From: an uncultured Clostridia bacterium
Lineage (GTDB): Bacteria; Bacillota; Dehalobacteriia; UBA4068
Assembly (NCBI GenBank): GCA_944393575.1
Contig: CALYAP010000063.1
Coordinates: forward strand, 1 to 49,610
Direction: 5' to 3'
DNA: 49,610 bases
This document shows positions 1-7,975 of the stretch, piece by piece. Below the pieces are notes generated by a model, which searched no databases, had not been told where the DNA came from, and worked only from the letters and a program-made list of their open reading frames with translations. The translations under genes were made by a program, and so were the position numbers. Position 1 is the first letter of the stretch, and every line of letters begins with the position of its first letter.

Positions 1-735
1 CGTGATTATTTCTTCTATACCATTATGGCATATTATATAATTATTAGATCGTATGGCATGAAAGACCCCATTAATATATTGGGAGACTTTAGCGGCTTTA
101 TTAATTAAAGAATCCGGGTGCCGGTCAGCAAAAAAGGTTGCCGCTATATAATCGATATCAATATGAGGCTCTTCATTGAAGCCCATAATTCTCCGCCATT
201 CGCAGCCCGGACGTCCTTGCCACATGACCCAACCCCAAAAGGGATCTCGTGCTAATTTATATTCACATTCACCATCAGATTGTATGCTATCTTCTTCTAA
301 AAGCAAAGGAATCCGATGATGCTCATAATTAAATCCGGCATCAGTCAAATAGGTCTTGCCGTCGATAAGAACCCCCATGGCCCGATGTGTTTGGGCTTGG
401 ATGGGAATAGTTTTAGCGATAATGCGCGTGTTGTAACTTGTTACATCAAAGCCCAAAGATTCCAGCAGCCAGTTATATAGAGTATTGATCTCTGAGCAAA
501 TACCGCCTCTTTTGCCTTCGATAATCTTATGATAAAGCGTTTCTCTGTTTAAAGAGGTAAGCTTTCCTGCTAAAATATCCAGATTATCATAAGGGATATG
601 CGTCATATGGGCAAATTGCAGGTGGGATAGATATTCAAGATCTAACTTTTGCGGGGGATCAATTTCCAGCCTTGCTAGGTATTGTTTTAGCTGTTCTGGG
701 GATAGTGGAACGCCATTGAGCTCATTATAAATCAT
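1..735 (-). CDS. arylamine N-acetyltransferase (NAT), 3' end outside window
   Basis: The frame is open from an ATG at 735 to the window edge (245 codons), so the C-terminus is missing. NAT enzymes transfer acetyl from acetyl-CoA to arylamines or hydrazines through a Cys-His-Asp triad. The motif RGGICSEIN carries Cys80, THRAMGV carries His117 and LTDAGF carries Asp132; the spacing (37 and 15 residues) matches the family's Cys69/His107/Asp122 pattern. Family members are about 250-280 residues, so only a short tail is lost. It is transcribed alone from a consensus sigma-A promoter at 780-808, divergent from the lipoprotein gene at 965. The physiological substrate cannot be read from the sequence. 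Confidence 0.9.
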   Translation of the reverse strand, partial: MIYNELNGVPLSPEQLKQYLARLEIDPPQKLDLEYLSHLQFAHMTHIPYDNLDILAGKLTSLNRETLYHKIIEGKRGGICSEINTLYNWLLESLGFDVTSYNTRIIAKTIPIQAQTHRAMGVLIDGKTYLTDAGFNYEHHRIPLLLEEDSIQSDGECEYKLARDPFWGWVMWQGRPGCEWRRIMGFNEEPHIDIDYIAATFFADRHPDSLINKAAKVSQYINGVFHAIRSNNYIICHNGIEEIIT

Positions 736-779
736 TGCTTTGACCTCGATCTTAAACTTAAAAGAGAAATCTGCCAAAT

Positions 780-808
780 ATTATAGAAATAATACCTGTT
801 GCTGTCAA
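780..808 (-). promoter_or_regulatory. sigma-A promoter of the NAT gene
   Basis: On the minus strand, TTGACA (803-808) and TATAAT (780-785) are separated by exactly 17 bp, a perfect housekeeping consensus. It lies about 45 bp upstream of the ATG at 735. Confidence 0.8.
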
Positions 809-900
809 GTTTGCTACGTACTAGCTATATTATATAGTATTATTATACAGCATTTTTAGCACTAAATTCAGGTGACTCTTTGGAAAAGATATCGTCTTAC

Positions 901-929
901 TTGTGTTGCCTCTTTGGATGAAGTATAAT
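901..929 (+). promoter_or_regulatory. probable sigma-A promoter of the lipoprotein/A2M-like genes
   Basis: TTGTGT (901-906), a 17-bp spacer and TATAAT (924-929) lie 36 bp before the ATG at 965. The -10 is perfect and the -35 is weak. It would serve 965-1510 and possibly the two genes after it. Confidence 0.6.
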
Positions 930-964
930 ATATAAATAACTCGAAATTTATAGGAGAAAGAATT

Positions 965-1510
965 ATGAAAAAGTTTCTTTGCCTATTATTGTTGCCTTTG
1001 GGATTATGTTTAGCAGCTTGTGCCCAAGAAGAGGCTATGCCTCCAGTAGATGATAATAATATTGTAGATAATGAGGTAAATGATAGTGATAATGCTACTA
1101 ATGATAGTGCTGCCGATGTCAATGACGCTATTAATCAAGCGGAAACAGCGTCATATTATGGCCAATGGCTAATAACAGAGAATATCGCTACTGCTCCAGT
1201 TTATGCACTCTCTCAAGAGGAGATTGACCAAATGATAGGGGCAGAGCTGAGTTATACTGAAGAGAGCTTTATTTCTCCTGAGGGAATTACTGATAAGCCT
1301 GCCTATCAAGAGAGTAGGGAGAGTGATGCTGCTTTTGGTGAGGGCTATAATGGGCAGCTGTCATTAAATGATTTAGGTATTGCTGCTGATGAAGTGACAG
1401 CAATAACAATCGCGAATAGCGATTATTTTGGCAGTTTATTTTATAGTAAAGATGATAATACTTTAATTATTTCTTATAATGGCGTTTTTTTCATGGCTGA
1501 ACGCCAGTAG
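965..1510 (+). CDS. small secreted lipoprotein of unknown function
   Basis: The 181-aa protein has a lipoprotein signal peptide: MKK, a Leu-rich core and the lipobox LAAC with lipidated Cys19. An Asn/Asp-rich linker (about residues 28-57) follows, then a compact domain of about 120 residues, YYGQWLITE to the C-terminus. This domain resembles the small beta-rich lipoprotein domains of clostridia that compute a threshold on a solute, but I do not recognise a named family. The start is well supported by ATAGGAGAAAG just upstream. It precedes the alpha-2-macroglobulin-like gene by 67 bp on the same strand and may be co-transcribed. Function unknown; surface location is secure. Confidence 0.75.
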   Translation: MKKFLCLLLLPLGLCLAACAQEEAMPPVDDNNIVDNEVNDSDNATNDSAADVNDAINQAETASYYGQWLITENIATAPVYALSQEEIDQMIGAELSYTEESFISPEGITDKPAYQESRESDAAFGEGYNGQLSLNDLGIAADEVTAITIANSDYFGSLFYSKDDNTLIISYNGVFFMAERQ

Positions 1511-1577
1511 GGTTCTAAACTAATTTAGCGATTTTAGCAGACTCCATAATTAGATAGAAGATTAAACGGTTAAATAT

Positions 1578-4500
1578 ATGAAGAAATTTTATTTTATTAT
1601 TGCAGCGATAATTGTAATCATCCTTGGACTAGGTGCAATTCTTATTGTGAATTGGGTAAAGCCTATTCCTGATGATGCTGTAGCTAATGCGCAGTTTAGC
1701 GCTATCATCGAAGATGAAGGAGGAGTAGATACAGGTTCTGCTTTCCGCATCAGTTTTGATACAGAAATAAGCGCTGCTTCTGTACTACGCGCTTTAACTA
1801 TATCTCCGGAAATAGAAATTGGCGTTCATCAAGGGACAAGCAAAAATGAGGTTTTGATTGCCCCGGCATCTCCTTTGGATCCAGGCACTATTTACACTTT
1901 TGAGTTGCGCTCTGAGAATCAACGGTTGCAATGGGCTGTTCAGACTAAACAAGACTTAGCTATTAGCGAGGTTCGCCCAGCCGATACAACTCTTCAGGTA
2001 TCCACATCTTCAGCCATAGAAATAGTTTTAAACCAGATGACGAGTATTGATCTTGCTCAAGTAGACGATTATATTACTATTTCTCCAAGTGTAGCTGGCC
2101 ATTTTGAACAAGAGGGCAAGATACTGCGTTTTGTTCCTGACCATGGTTTAGCGCCTAATACTGTATATAATGTTAAAATAAGCGCTGGTTTACCCCTTGC
2201 TAATAGCGATATCACTTTGGCAGAAGGCTATGAGTTTGCCTTTGAAACTGTTAATGATAGGGAAACTCTATGGCAGATTAGCGGTCAAGCTACCTATTTA
2301 CCCTCAGAGATTCCTCAGTTTGTTTTAGCTACTACACAAGAACAAGCCTTAGCTGAACTGCCTGGTGCTGAAAGCTCAGTAGCAATGTCTTTATATCAAT
2401 TTGCTTCTGCTGCAGATTATGCGCAAATCCTTCAGGAGATGTTGGAGACTAAGCCAAGCTGGAGTAATTGCTTCACCTACTTACAAGGAACCAGTTTGTC
2501 TAATACTAGTCTATTAAATGAATATCAAGTAGAATTAGACATTAATGCTAATAGCGCTACCTTGACGTTACCCCAATCTTTATCAAATGGTTATTATTTG
2601 CTGCGTTGTTCTTATGCCGGGCAGAGTATGGATGTGCTTTTTGCTGTTTCTAATATATCTGCGTATGTTCAGAGCTATGGCAACAGGACGGTATTTTGGA
2701 TTCATGATGCTGAGAGCGGACAAGCTGTTGATGTGAGTATTACTGATGAATCCGGCTTTGTTGTCTCCAGCAGCAGTAATAATGGCATTGCAATAGTAGA
2801 ACGCACCGGAGATGCTGTTTATTCTTTGCACGTTGATGATCAGTTGCTATTGGTGATGCCTTATTATCAGCAGCAGCAGATAAACAATGAGGTTAATACT
2901 AATTGGTGTTATCTATATTTAGATCAGGCTAGATATCAAGCAGGAGATACACTGAATTATTGGGGCATGGTGGAGCCTCGCGATGGCTCCGATTTAGAGT
3001 ATGAGCGGGTATCGGTGTATATTTATGCGGAGTCCTACGATACCTATGTTTATCGTGATTATGCCCAGCTCAGCAATGGCATATTTTCCGGTACTATTTT
3101 GCTGCCCACTTTGCTGGATGGTCATTACCGCTTAGAAATATCACAAAGCGGTAACACTTTGATTAGTCAGGAATTTATCATCGGTGAGGTGGAAGATGAT
3201 CTGGCAGAGATTCCGGGTGAGGCTACTGCAAGCTATTTAACCCTTGATAAGCAATCATATCAGCTTGGTGAAACCTTCCACGCTACTATACAGATAGATG
3301 GAGAAGAATATTTGTTCATTGAAGAAAATGATAGTGGCATTAGCGCGACTGCCGCGGAAGAAGCCTCTTATGAGAGTGTTTTTGCTCCTGCTAATCGGTT
3401 GAATAGTTATTTGCTGGGTGTGGCTTATCGTGATGGCCATTATTATGCTTCTTCTCCTCAACTTTTGCAGCGTGACTGCTCTGCCAATATGCTTGATATC
3501 GATATCAGCGGCAGCCTAAGTGGAGAACGTTCTGGAGAAGCAGGCTCATTGAGCATTTCCGTCAAGGATAATAATGGTAAGCCCGTAGCTGCCAATATCG
3601 CTGTTACTATCATTAAATGCGAACAAAAACCTACCATTGATACTTGGGCAAGTGTTTTTGAGTACAATGCTTTGAGTGATAATTATGCTGGTGTAGCAGA
3701 GAGTGAGAGCCTTTTCTTTACTACCTGTCAGGCTGATAATGAAGGCCAAGCTACTTGCCAATACTCCTTACCAGAATTCACTGGTGATTGTCGGCTGATC
3801 GTTCAGGCGTTAAATGTAGGAGAAAATATCCAAGCCGACAGTATTGTTTTGGAATTTGGCCAGGGTAGTGAAGATGAGGAGCCTGCTGATCCCTTAACAG
3901 ATAATGCGGTTCAGGAAATGCCTCAGCTACCAGATGTTGCTTATCAGATAGGAAAATTAACAAATGATACTGTTTTGAATGCCAATAGTATTTTAACTAT
4001 CTTTGGCTCTCAGGATAGGCTAGAGGTTTTATCCTTGCTTTTCAACCAAGTATTTAATTATGCTAATAATAGTATGCAGTATACCGATTCTGCTATTGAT
4101 GCTTTAGCTGCTTCACATGCTAGACAACTATTACTGGATTATGGTGGTGACTTCCTCTCAGGAATGTTGATCCCAGATATCGATATGGGTGTTTATCAAA
4201 AAGCTGATGGTGGTATTGGTGATCTAGATGGTTCATCATCATTGCCAATAAGTGTCAAGGCAGTAGCTGCAGCTCCCAATAATATCGATTATTATGCATT
4301 GGTTGCTTATTATAACAATTTTTTAGAGAACCATAGCTTGCAGACAGAGAAGGCCATGGCGCTTACCGGGATGGCTCTTTATGGCAACCCGGTGTTGAAT
4401 GATATTAGAATTATGCTGTCATCGGAGAACCTTTCAACTGAGGAATATCTCTGGCTCATTTGGGGATTGTATGTATCAGGTGATAGACAGGATGCTATTG

Positions 4501-4850
4501 CTGCGTTAGATAACTTGCTTTATCAGACTGATGACTTAGACGCGCAGGATGCTGTTTTAGCCAGTGTTGTTTGCTCCTTGTGTGGCAGAGAGAACGCTCT
4601 GGAGCTGCTAAATATTGCTGTTGATGCCGGCATAGATACTAGCTTAGAACAGGTTTTAGTTGCTAGAGTACTCTTGCCACAGCTTTTGCAGCCGGAATCA
4701 AGTTTTAGTTATAATATCGGTGGAGAATTGCATAATGCGCAGATGCAAGGTTTCAACGATTTTATCCTCAACATTAATAATGCTGAAGAGATAACTTTTG
4801 ATAATATTAATGGCAATATTTATTATTTGGATATTTATGCTTTAGAGTAG
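1578..4850 (+). CDS. membrane-anchored alpha-2-macroglobulin-like protein lacking a thioester
   Basis: This 1090-aa extracytoplasmic protein has one N-terminal membrane segment (about residues 4-26, no lipobox). Ig-like/MG-type domains follow: residues about 35-130 and 130-225 resemble Big_5 (SbsA-like) domains with the PxxxLxPxTxYxF pattern. Near residues 440-545 the stretch YLDQARYQAGDTLNYWG resembles the MG2 domain of bacterial alpha-2-macroglobulins. A second such unit (YLTLDKQSYQLGETF) and a helical C-terminal part (about 790-1040) suggest a reduced TED-like region. Bacterial A2Ms are usually 1500 residues or more and trap proteases through a CxEQ thioester; no CxEQ is present here. The SD is weak. 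A role as a protease trap or in adhesion is inference. Confidence 0.6.
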   Translation: MKKFYFIIAAIIVIILGLGAILIVNWVKPIPDDAVANAQFSAIIEDEGGVDTGSAFRISFDTEISAASVLRALTISPEIEIGVHQGTSKNEVLIAPASPLDPGTIYTFELRSENQRLQWAVQTKQDLAISEVRPADTTLQVSTSSAIEIVLNQMTSIDLAQVDDYITISPSVAGHFEQEGKILRFVPDHGLAPNTVYNVKISAGLPLANSDITLAEGYEFAFETVNDRETLWQISGQATYLPSEIPQFVLATTQEQALAELPGAESSVAMSLYQFASAADYAQILQEMLETKPSWSNCFTYLQGTSLSNTSLLNEYQVELDINANSATLTLPQSLSNGYYLLRCSYAGQSMDVLFAVSNISAYVQSYGNRTVFWIHDAESGQAVDVSITDESGFVVSSSSNNGIAIVERTGDAVYSLHVDDQLLLVMPYYQQQQINNEVNTNWCYLYLDQARYQAGDTLNYWGMVEPRDGSDLEYERVSVYIYAESYDTYVYRDYAQLSNGIFSGTILLPTLLDGHYRLEISQSGNTLISQEFIIGEVEDDLAEIPGEATASYLTLDKQSYQLGETFHATIQIDGEEYLFIEENDSGISATAAEEASYESVFAPANRLNSYLLGVAYRDGHYYASSPQLLQRDCSANMLDIDISGSLSGERSGEAGSLSISVKDNNGKPVAANIAVTIIKCEQKPTIDTWASVFEYNALSDNYAGVAESESLFFTTCQADNEGQATCQYSLPEFTGDCRLIVQALNVGENIQADSIVLEFGQGSEDEEPADPLTDNAVQEMPQLPDVAYQIGKLTNDTVLNANSILTIFGSQDRLEVLSLLFNQVFNYANNSMQYTDSAIDALAASHARQLLLDYGGDFLSGMLIPDIDMGVYQKADGGIGDLDGSSSLPISVKAVAAAPNNIDYYALVAYYNNFLENHSLQTEKAMALTGMALYGNPVLNDIRIMLSSENLSTEEYLWLIWGLYVSGDRQDAIAALDNLLYQTDDLDAQDAVLASVVCSLCGRENALELLNIAVDAGIDTSLEQVLVARVLLPQLLQPESSFSYNIGGELHNAQMQGFNDFILNINNAEEITFDNINGNIYYLDIYALE

Positions 4851-4890
4851 AACTGTATCGCTTAAGCTGAATATAGAGAGAAGTGATAAC

Positions 4891-5382
4891 ATGCCACTCT
4901 TATTAGCAGGTTTAGTGATCATAACTTTAGTTAGTTGCTTCCTGGCCATTCGCGGATTAGTAAGGCTATACCAAGATCAGGAGCTACAATTAGCCATCAG
5001 CAGCACGATTGTCTTTGTCTTGTTGCCGCTAATCATTGTGGCGGGCATCTGTTTCTCTACCAGTGTTATTGCTAATATCTGGCTTTTGCTGCCACTGATA
5101 GCTATCTTTATTATTTGGGTCGGGTTTGGCTATTGGCTGGCCTTCTATATGCAAAAAGATAAGCAACGGCAAATGTCCGGCTTAGATAAAGAGATACCGG
5201 CTAGACCTAGACATTATTGGCGTGATAACCTCCTGGCTTTAATCGCTGGCATAAGCATTTGGGTGATAGGGAATTTTATTGATTTTAGCCGCCTGCCAAT
5301 TCTTGAAATAGGCTTACTATGTTTAGCTCTATTTTTAGTTATCGCTTCTTGTGTTAGGCTATGGAAATATCGGGGTTTTTAA
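4891..5382 (+). CDS. small integral membrane protein, unknown
   Basis: The 163-aa protein is strongly hydrophobic, with about five predicted membrane segments (roughly residues 3-25, 33-57, 60-85, 110-128 and 133-155). A short charged loop (QKDKQRQMSG and following) lies between the third and fourth. The start has AGAGAGAAG about 8 nt upstream. It lies 40 bp after the A2M-like gene, the last gene before a bidirectional terminator, so it probably ends that transcription unit. I do not recognise a family. Confidence 0.7.
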   Translation: MPLLLAGLVIITLVSCFLAIRGLVRLYQDQELQLAISSTIVFVLLPLIIVAGICFSTSVIANIWLLLPLIAIFIIWVGFGYWLAFYMQKDKQRQMSGLDKEIPARPRHYWRDNLLALIAGISIWVIGNFIDFSRLPILEIGLLCLALFLVIASCVRLWKYRGF

Positions 5383-5415
5383 GTTACTTTTATCCCAACA
5401 TTTTAGTTAAAATAA

Positions 5416-5446
5416 AAAAGGCAGACTCTTATTAGAGCTGCCTTTT
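5416..5446. terminator. bidirectional intrinsic terminator
   Basis: The arms AAAAGGCAG (5416-5424) and CTGCCTTTT (5438-5446) pair perfectly, with an inner CTC/GAG and a TTATTA loop. T-runs occur on both strands. It separates the convergent genes ending at 5382 (+) and 5467 (-). Confidence 0.85.
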
Positions 5447-5466
5447 ACGCATGTTTTGGCTTTGTG

Positions 5467-6729
5467 CTATTCGTAGACACTGCCAAACCTGTCAAAAGGA
5501 AAAATTCTGAAGATCACTTTACCATGGATTTGATCGATGCTTATGACTCCCACATCACTGATGCGGCTATCACGGCTGATATCCCGGTTGTCCCCCATGA
5601 CAAAATAAAAACCGTCCGGGATGACCATTTTAATATCTCCTTCAGTATAAACACCATTCAGATACGGTTCATCTAATAATTCTCCGTTGATATATACCAT
5701 GCCGCGTTCAATAGTGATTTCTTCATTGGGTAGGCCAATAATTCTCTTGACATAGTCTTCACCAGCGGTATCTGGAGCATCAAAGACGATAATATCACCA
5801 CGTTCTGGCTCATTTAACAGATAGGTTATCTTAGAAGTGATCAAATTATCATTATCAGCTAAAGTAGGGTACATAGAAAGGCCTTCTACTTTAGTGATAT
5901 CGAAAACATAGGCCCTGATAACAAAAGCTAGCAATAGTGCCACCAATAGAACCTTTACATAGGCCCAAACCACAGATCTTTTCTTTTGTGGCTGCGGTTC
6001 ATCTTCAGTATTATCAATAGTAGTATCTTTCTTAGATCTAAACCGTCTTTTTTTGGGTGGCTGTTGTTCTTCTTGTATTGTTGATTGTTCAGCAGGTGAT
6101 TCCTTTGGTTGAGGGGTAATATTGATTTTTTCTTGGATAGTTACCCATTTATCCTGGAGATCATCTATTTTAGTCTGATTGACTATTTGCCGTGCTTTGA
6201 TGTATTCGATATTCTCCTGGTTTTCAGCTACCTTACTTTGGCATAGCTCTAGCTGCTGAGTGCGGTTGCGGGCTTTTTCCAAGGTGTCTAGCAATATTTG
6301 ACTCTCAGGATTATCTGGATCATAGGCGCTGGCGGCATTGCTGTCAACTAAATTATTACGCAGTATTTCTTCATGCCGATATAATGCGCGGATATCATTT
6401 TCCAGCACTTGTATATGATTTTGTTGTTTTTGCAAAATGTTTTCTGCACAGGCTAGGGCTGAGGAGAGCGCTTCTGCTTCAGCAAAGCGTGCTTTTAGTG
6501 CAGCCTCAATAGCTGAATGCACTGATTCGGCAGAGAAGTTTATTGATTTATTAAAAGGCTCTTTATCATCAGGTAGATTTGCTGCAGAATTATCGAATAT
6601 TTGTAATATCGACTCTAAAGAATTTTCGGCACATTGAGCCTGAGCAGATATATTGGCTGCTAAAGAGATTAATGGCGTGATCTCTGGATTATCATGAGGC
6701 AGAGTGTAGAGTGAATTATTGGTTTCCAT
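5467..6729 (-). CDS. lepB: signal peptidase I with long coiled-coil N-terminal extension
   Basis: This 420-aa type I signal peptidase removes signal peptides at the outer face of the membrane. The catalytic part is C-terminal: one membrane segment (about 253-277), then VEGLSMYPTL with the Ser nucleophile at 285, DYVKRIIGLPNE with Lys328, and the box MGDNRDISRDSR (about 378-389). Gram-positive SipS-type enzymes are about 170-200 residues. Here about 250 cytoplasmic residues precede the membrane helix: an Ala/Glu/Gln-rich helical, coiled-coil-like region (about 60-205), a Pro/Glu linker and the basic patch KKRRFRSKK. The start at 6729 is chosen for AAGGA 5 nt upstream; a longer frame to 6843 has no SD. 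Monocistronic, convergent with 4891-5382. Confidence 0.93.
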   Translation of the reverse strand: METNNSLYTLPHDNPEITPLISLAANISAQAQCAENSLESILQIFDNSAANLPDDKEPFNKSINFSAESVHSAIEAALKARFAEAEALSSALACAENILQKQQNHIQVLENDIRALYRHEEILRNNLVDSNAASAYDPDNPESQILLDTLEKARNRTQQLELCQSKVAENQENIEYIKARQIVNQTKIDDLQDKWVTIQEKINITPQPKESPAEQSTIQEEQQPPKKRRFRSKKDTTIDNTEDEPQPQKKRSVVWAYVKVLLVALLLAFVIRAYVFDITKVEGLSMYPTLADNDNLITSKITYLLNEPERGDIIVFDAPDTAGEDYVKRIIGLPNEEITIERGMVYINGELLDEPYLNGVYTEGDIKMVIPDGFYFVMGDNRDISRDSRISDVGVISIDQIHGKVIFRIFPFDRFGSVYE

Positions 6730-6781
6730 TTGCTTCCTTATCCAAGTAAGTGATAATACTATAATTTCCCAAGTAAGATTT

Positions 6782-6790
6782 ATTATAACA
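6782..6790 (-). promoter_or_regulatory. extended -10 promoter candidate for the signal peptidase gene
   Basis: On the minus strand the sequence TGTTATAAT is an extended -10 element, about 53 bp upstream of the chosen ATG at 6729. No good -35 is visible at 17 bp. Confidence 0.45.
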
Positions 6791-6847
6791 CTATTAAGAG
6801 CGGTTAGAAAGAAAATTTTATTGATTAGGCAGGGGAAAAGCAAAAAG

Positions 6848-6876
6848 TAGACAAATATTATTCTATAATGTATAAT
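6848..6876 (+). promoter_or_regulatory. promoter-like TAGACA-17-TATAAT overlapping the rnhA start
   Basis: TAGACA (6848-6853) and TATAAT (6871-6876) are 17 bp apart. The -10 overlaps the only plausible rnhA start codon (6868), so a transcript from it would start inside the gene. It may be fortuitous. Confidence 0.35.
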
Positions 6877-7320
6877 ACTAGGAAAAAAGTTACTATATAT
6901 ACTGATGGGGCATGCTCTGGTAATCCCGGTCCTGGCGGATGGGGAGTAGTACTCATTTACGGCACACAGGAAAAAGAGCTTTCTGGGGCAGAAAAGGCCA
7001 CCACTAACCAGCGAATGGAATTAACAGCAGCCTTGCAAGCTCTGCAAGCTTTAAAAGAGCCATGTGAGGTGCTCCTTTTTAGTGATAGTGCCTATTTGAT
7101 TAATGCCTTTACCCAGCATTGGTTGGATAATTGGCAGCGTAATGGCTGGCGCAATGCTAAAAAACAACCAGTGGAAAATCAGGATCTTTGGAAGGCTCTT
7201 TTAACCGCTAGTAAGACCCACCAGGTAAGCTGGCTGAAGGTTAAAGGACACGCAGGTGATAAATATAATGAGCGTTGTGATGAGTTAGCTCGTCAGGCTA
7301 TAGCGACACTAAAACTGTAA
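6868..7320 (+). CDS. rnhA: ribonuclease HI
   Basis: This 150-aa enzyme cleaves the RNA strand of RNA-DNA hybrids. The type 1 RNase H fold is clear: TDGACSGNPGPGGWG carries Asp13, MELTAAL carries Glu51, FSDSAYL carries Asp73, KGHAGDKYNERCDELA carries His128 and Asp138. The length is normal for the family. The start ATG has no recognisable SD, and the next Met is residue 50, inside the catalytic core, so 6868 is effectively forced. It stands divergent from the signal peptidase gene and 16 bp before the corrinoid protein gene, with which it may form an operon. Confidence 0.95.
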   Translation: MYNTRKKVTIYTDGACSGNPGPGGWGVVLIYGTQEKELSGAEKATTNQRMELTAALQALQALKEPCEVLLFSDSAYLINAFTQHWLDNWQRNGWRNAKKQPVENQDLWKALLTASKTHQVSWLKVKGHAGDKYNERCDELARQAIATLKL

Positions 7321-7336
7321 GGATGTATAAAGACTA

Positions 7337-7975
7337 ATGAACGAATATCAAAAAATTTATGACGCTATTATTGAAGGCGACGAAGATAAAGCCTTGGAGG
7401 AGGCTAAGACTTTATTGGCCCAAGGAGTTCCGCCGATCGATATTATTAACCAAGGCCTCATTACTGCTATGGAAGAGATCGGCCGCCTATACAAAGAAGA
7501 GGAAATTTTTATCCCAGAGATGATGATGGCCGCCCAGGCAGTTACTGAAGTTATCAATACTCTTAAGCCACATATGCCAGCCGGCTCTGGTTCACGGGGT
7601 GCTATTGTTATCGGTACTGTCGAGGGAGATATTCACGATATCGGCAAGAATTTAGTAGCATTGCTCCTTTATAGTAATGGCTATACAGTGCATGACCTTG
7701 GTAATAATGTTGCTCCGGATGAGTTTGTCGCAGCAGCTCAAGAATATAATGCAGATATAGTTGCTCTTTCGGCATTGCTGACCACCACGATGGAAAATAT
7801 GGATCATACCATTGAAGCTTTTACTGAAGCAGGCCTACGCGATAAAGTCAAGATAATTATTGGCGGCGCGCCGGTAACAGGGGAATATGCCGAAGAGATC
7901 GGGGCTGATGGCTATTCTGATGATGCTCAAGGAGCAGTAGAACTCGCCGGAAGATTATTGGAGGAAAGCAAATAA
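7337..7975 (+). CDS. corrinoid (B12-binding) methyltransferase protein, MttC/MtbC-like
   Basis: The 212-aa protein carries methyl groups on a corrinoid cofactor between methyltransferases. Residues 1-85 form the helical cap domain typical of this family, and 88-212 the B12-binding Rossmann fold. The signature EGDIHDIGKN (Asp98, His100, Gly103) supplies the lower-axial His ligand; SALLTTTM and GGAPVTGEYA are the other conserved loops. It overlaps by one base the methyltransferase gene that follows, indicating tight co-expression. No MttB/MtmB-type substrate methyltransferase is in the window, so the methyl donor is unknown. Confidence 0.92.
   Translation: MNEYQKIYDAIIEGDEDKALEEAKTLLAQGVPPIDIINQGLITAMEEIGRLYKEEEIFIPEMMMAAQAVTEVINTLKPHMPAGSGSRGAIVIGTVEGDIHDIGKNLVALLLYSNGYTVHDLGNNVAPDEFVAAAQEYNADIVALSALLTTTMENMDHTIEAFTEAGLRDKVKIIIGGAPVTGEYAEEIGADGYSDDAQGAVELAGRLLEESK

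Noticed and set aside
868-1122. 84-codon frame on the minus strand
   Set aside because: Antisense to the lipoprotein signal peptide, no SD, no known motif.
3614-3637. CEQ triplet (IIKCEQK) as an A2M thioester
   Set aside because: The thioester is CxEQ in the TED domain; here the residues are Cys-Glu-Gln directly and in the wrong part of the protein.
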